A DNA stretch of 64,000 nt from Aculops lycopersici (Eukaryota > Arthropoda > Arachnida > Trombidiformes > Eriophyidae), in assembly GCA_015350385.1 (NCBI GenBank), contig WNKI01000002.1:7650718-7714717 (forward strand), given 5' to 3'. Under the pieces are notes generated by a model, which was given only the letters and a program-made list of their open reading frames with translations, was not told where the DNA came from and made no database searches. Position numbers and translations under genes: made by a program. Positions 63,963 through 64,000 of this stretch are shown one piece after another; positions within the stretch are counted from its first letter, which is position 1, and every line of letters starts with the position of its first letter.

Positions 63963-64000
<38 letters not shown>
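62367..64000. other. Non-coding region to window edge
   Basis: Upstream region of the membrane protein gene; no coding sequence recognised. GT-AG donor-like sites (for example GTTTGGTGAGTT near 63015 on the minus strand) suggest a 5'-UTR exon further upstream. The window ends in a (CT)n tract from about 63967. Confidence 0.5.
63967..64000. repeat. (CT)n microsatellite, truncated by window edge
   Basis: Uninterrupted CT units to the last base; may continue beyond the window. Confidence 0.9.

Overview
This is a gene-dense piece of an animal nuclear genome, almost certainly an arthropod. It holds an insulin receptor tyrosine kinase, an ecdysis-triggering hormone (ETH) precursor, a moesin-type ERM protein, a clip-domain serine protease and a cGMP-dependent protein kinase. 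ETH restricts the source to moulting arthropods. Most genes are single uninterrupted reading frames, and the few introns I can define are 78-112 bp, apart from long introns at two 5' ends. That streamlined, intron-poor style suggests a mite, possibly an eriophyoid-like acariform; this is an inference from architecture, not an identification. No bacterial or viral genes were recognised.

Layout. 0-13 kb: 3' part of glutathione synthetase, CLPTM1, the KEOPS kinase TP53RK/Bud32 (minus), the insulin receptor (four exons), cullin-4 and the mitochondrial import J-protein TIM14 (minus). 13.2-15.7 kb: accessory stretch with LTR-retrotransposon-like sequence and broken coding-like blocks. 15.8-25 kb: manganese superoxide dismutase, PKG (minus), a repeat-rich spacer, a FUN14 protein (minus) and the splicing helicase DHX16. 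25-32.5 kb: pescadillo and RPP14 in close tandem on the minus strand (12 bp apart), a clip serine protease, a (GA)n tract with an assembly gap, and cyclin E. 32.5-45 kb: RWDD1 (minus), V-ATPase subunit D, gamma-tubulin complex protein 2 (minus), a tRNA-Leu(UAA), MLH1, an SSRP1 without an HMG box (minus) and a very compact Nup358/RanBP2-like nucleoporin. 45-64 kb: the ETH gene, moesin with a 5'-UTR intron (minus), about 4.5 kb of noncoding DNA with a second gap, xylulose kinase (minus, two exons), and a large single-pass membrane protein of low complexity (minus, two coding exons), then non-coding DNA to a terminal (CT)n tract.

Most genes are unrelated housekeeping genes packed head-to-head or tail-to-tail, with convergent gaps as small as 52 bp (DHX16/PES1). 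Biological themes present by chance include redox (GSS, SOD2), chromatin, DNA and RNA maintenance (SSRP1, MLH1, CUL4, DHX16, PES1, RPP14), and hormone-controlled growth and moulting (insulin receptor, ETH). The points most worth follow-up are the RPP14-PES1 tandem, the HMG-less SSRP1, the mini-Nup358, the stop-free 90-bp intron in CLPTM1, the traces of exchange between the Nup358-like and moesin loci, and the unrecognised 1,300-residue membrane protein.
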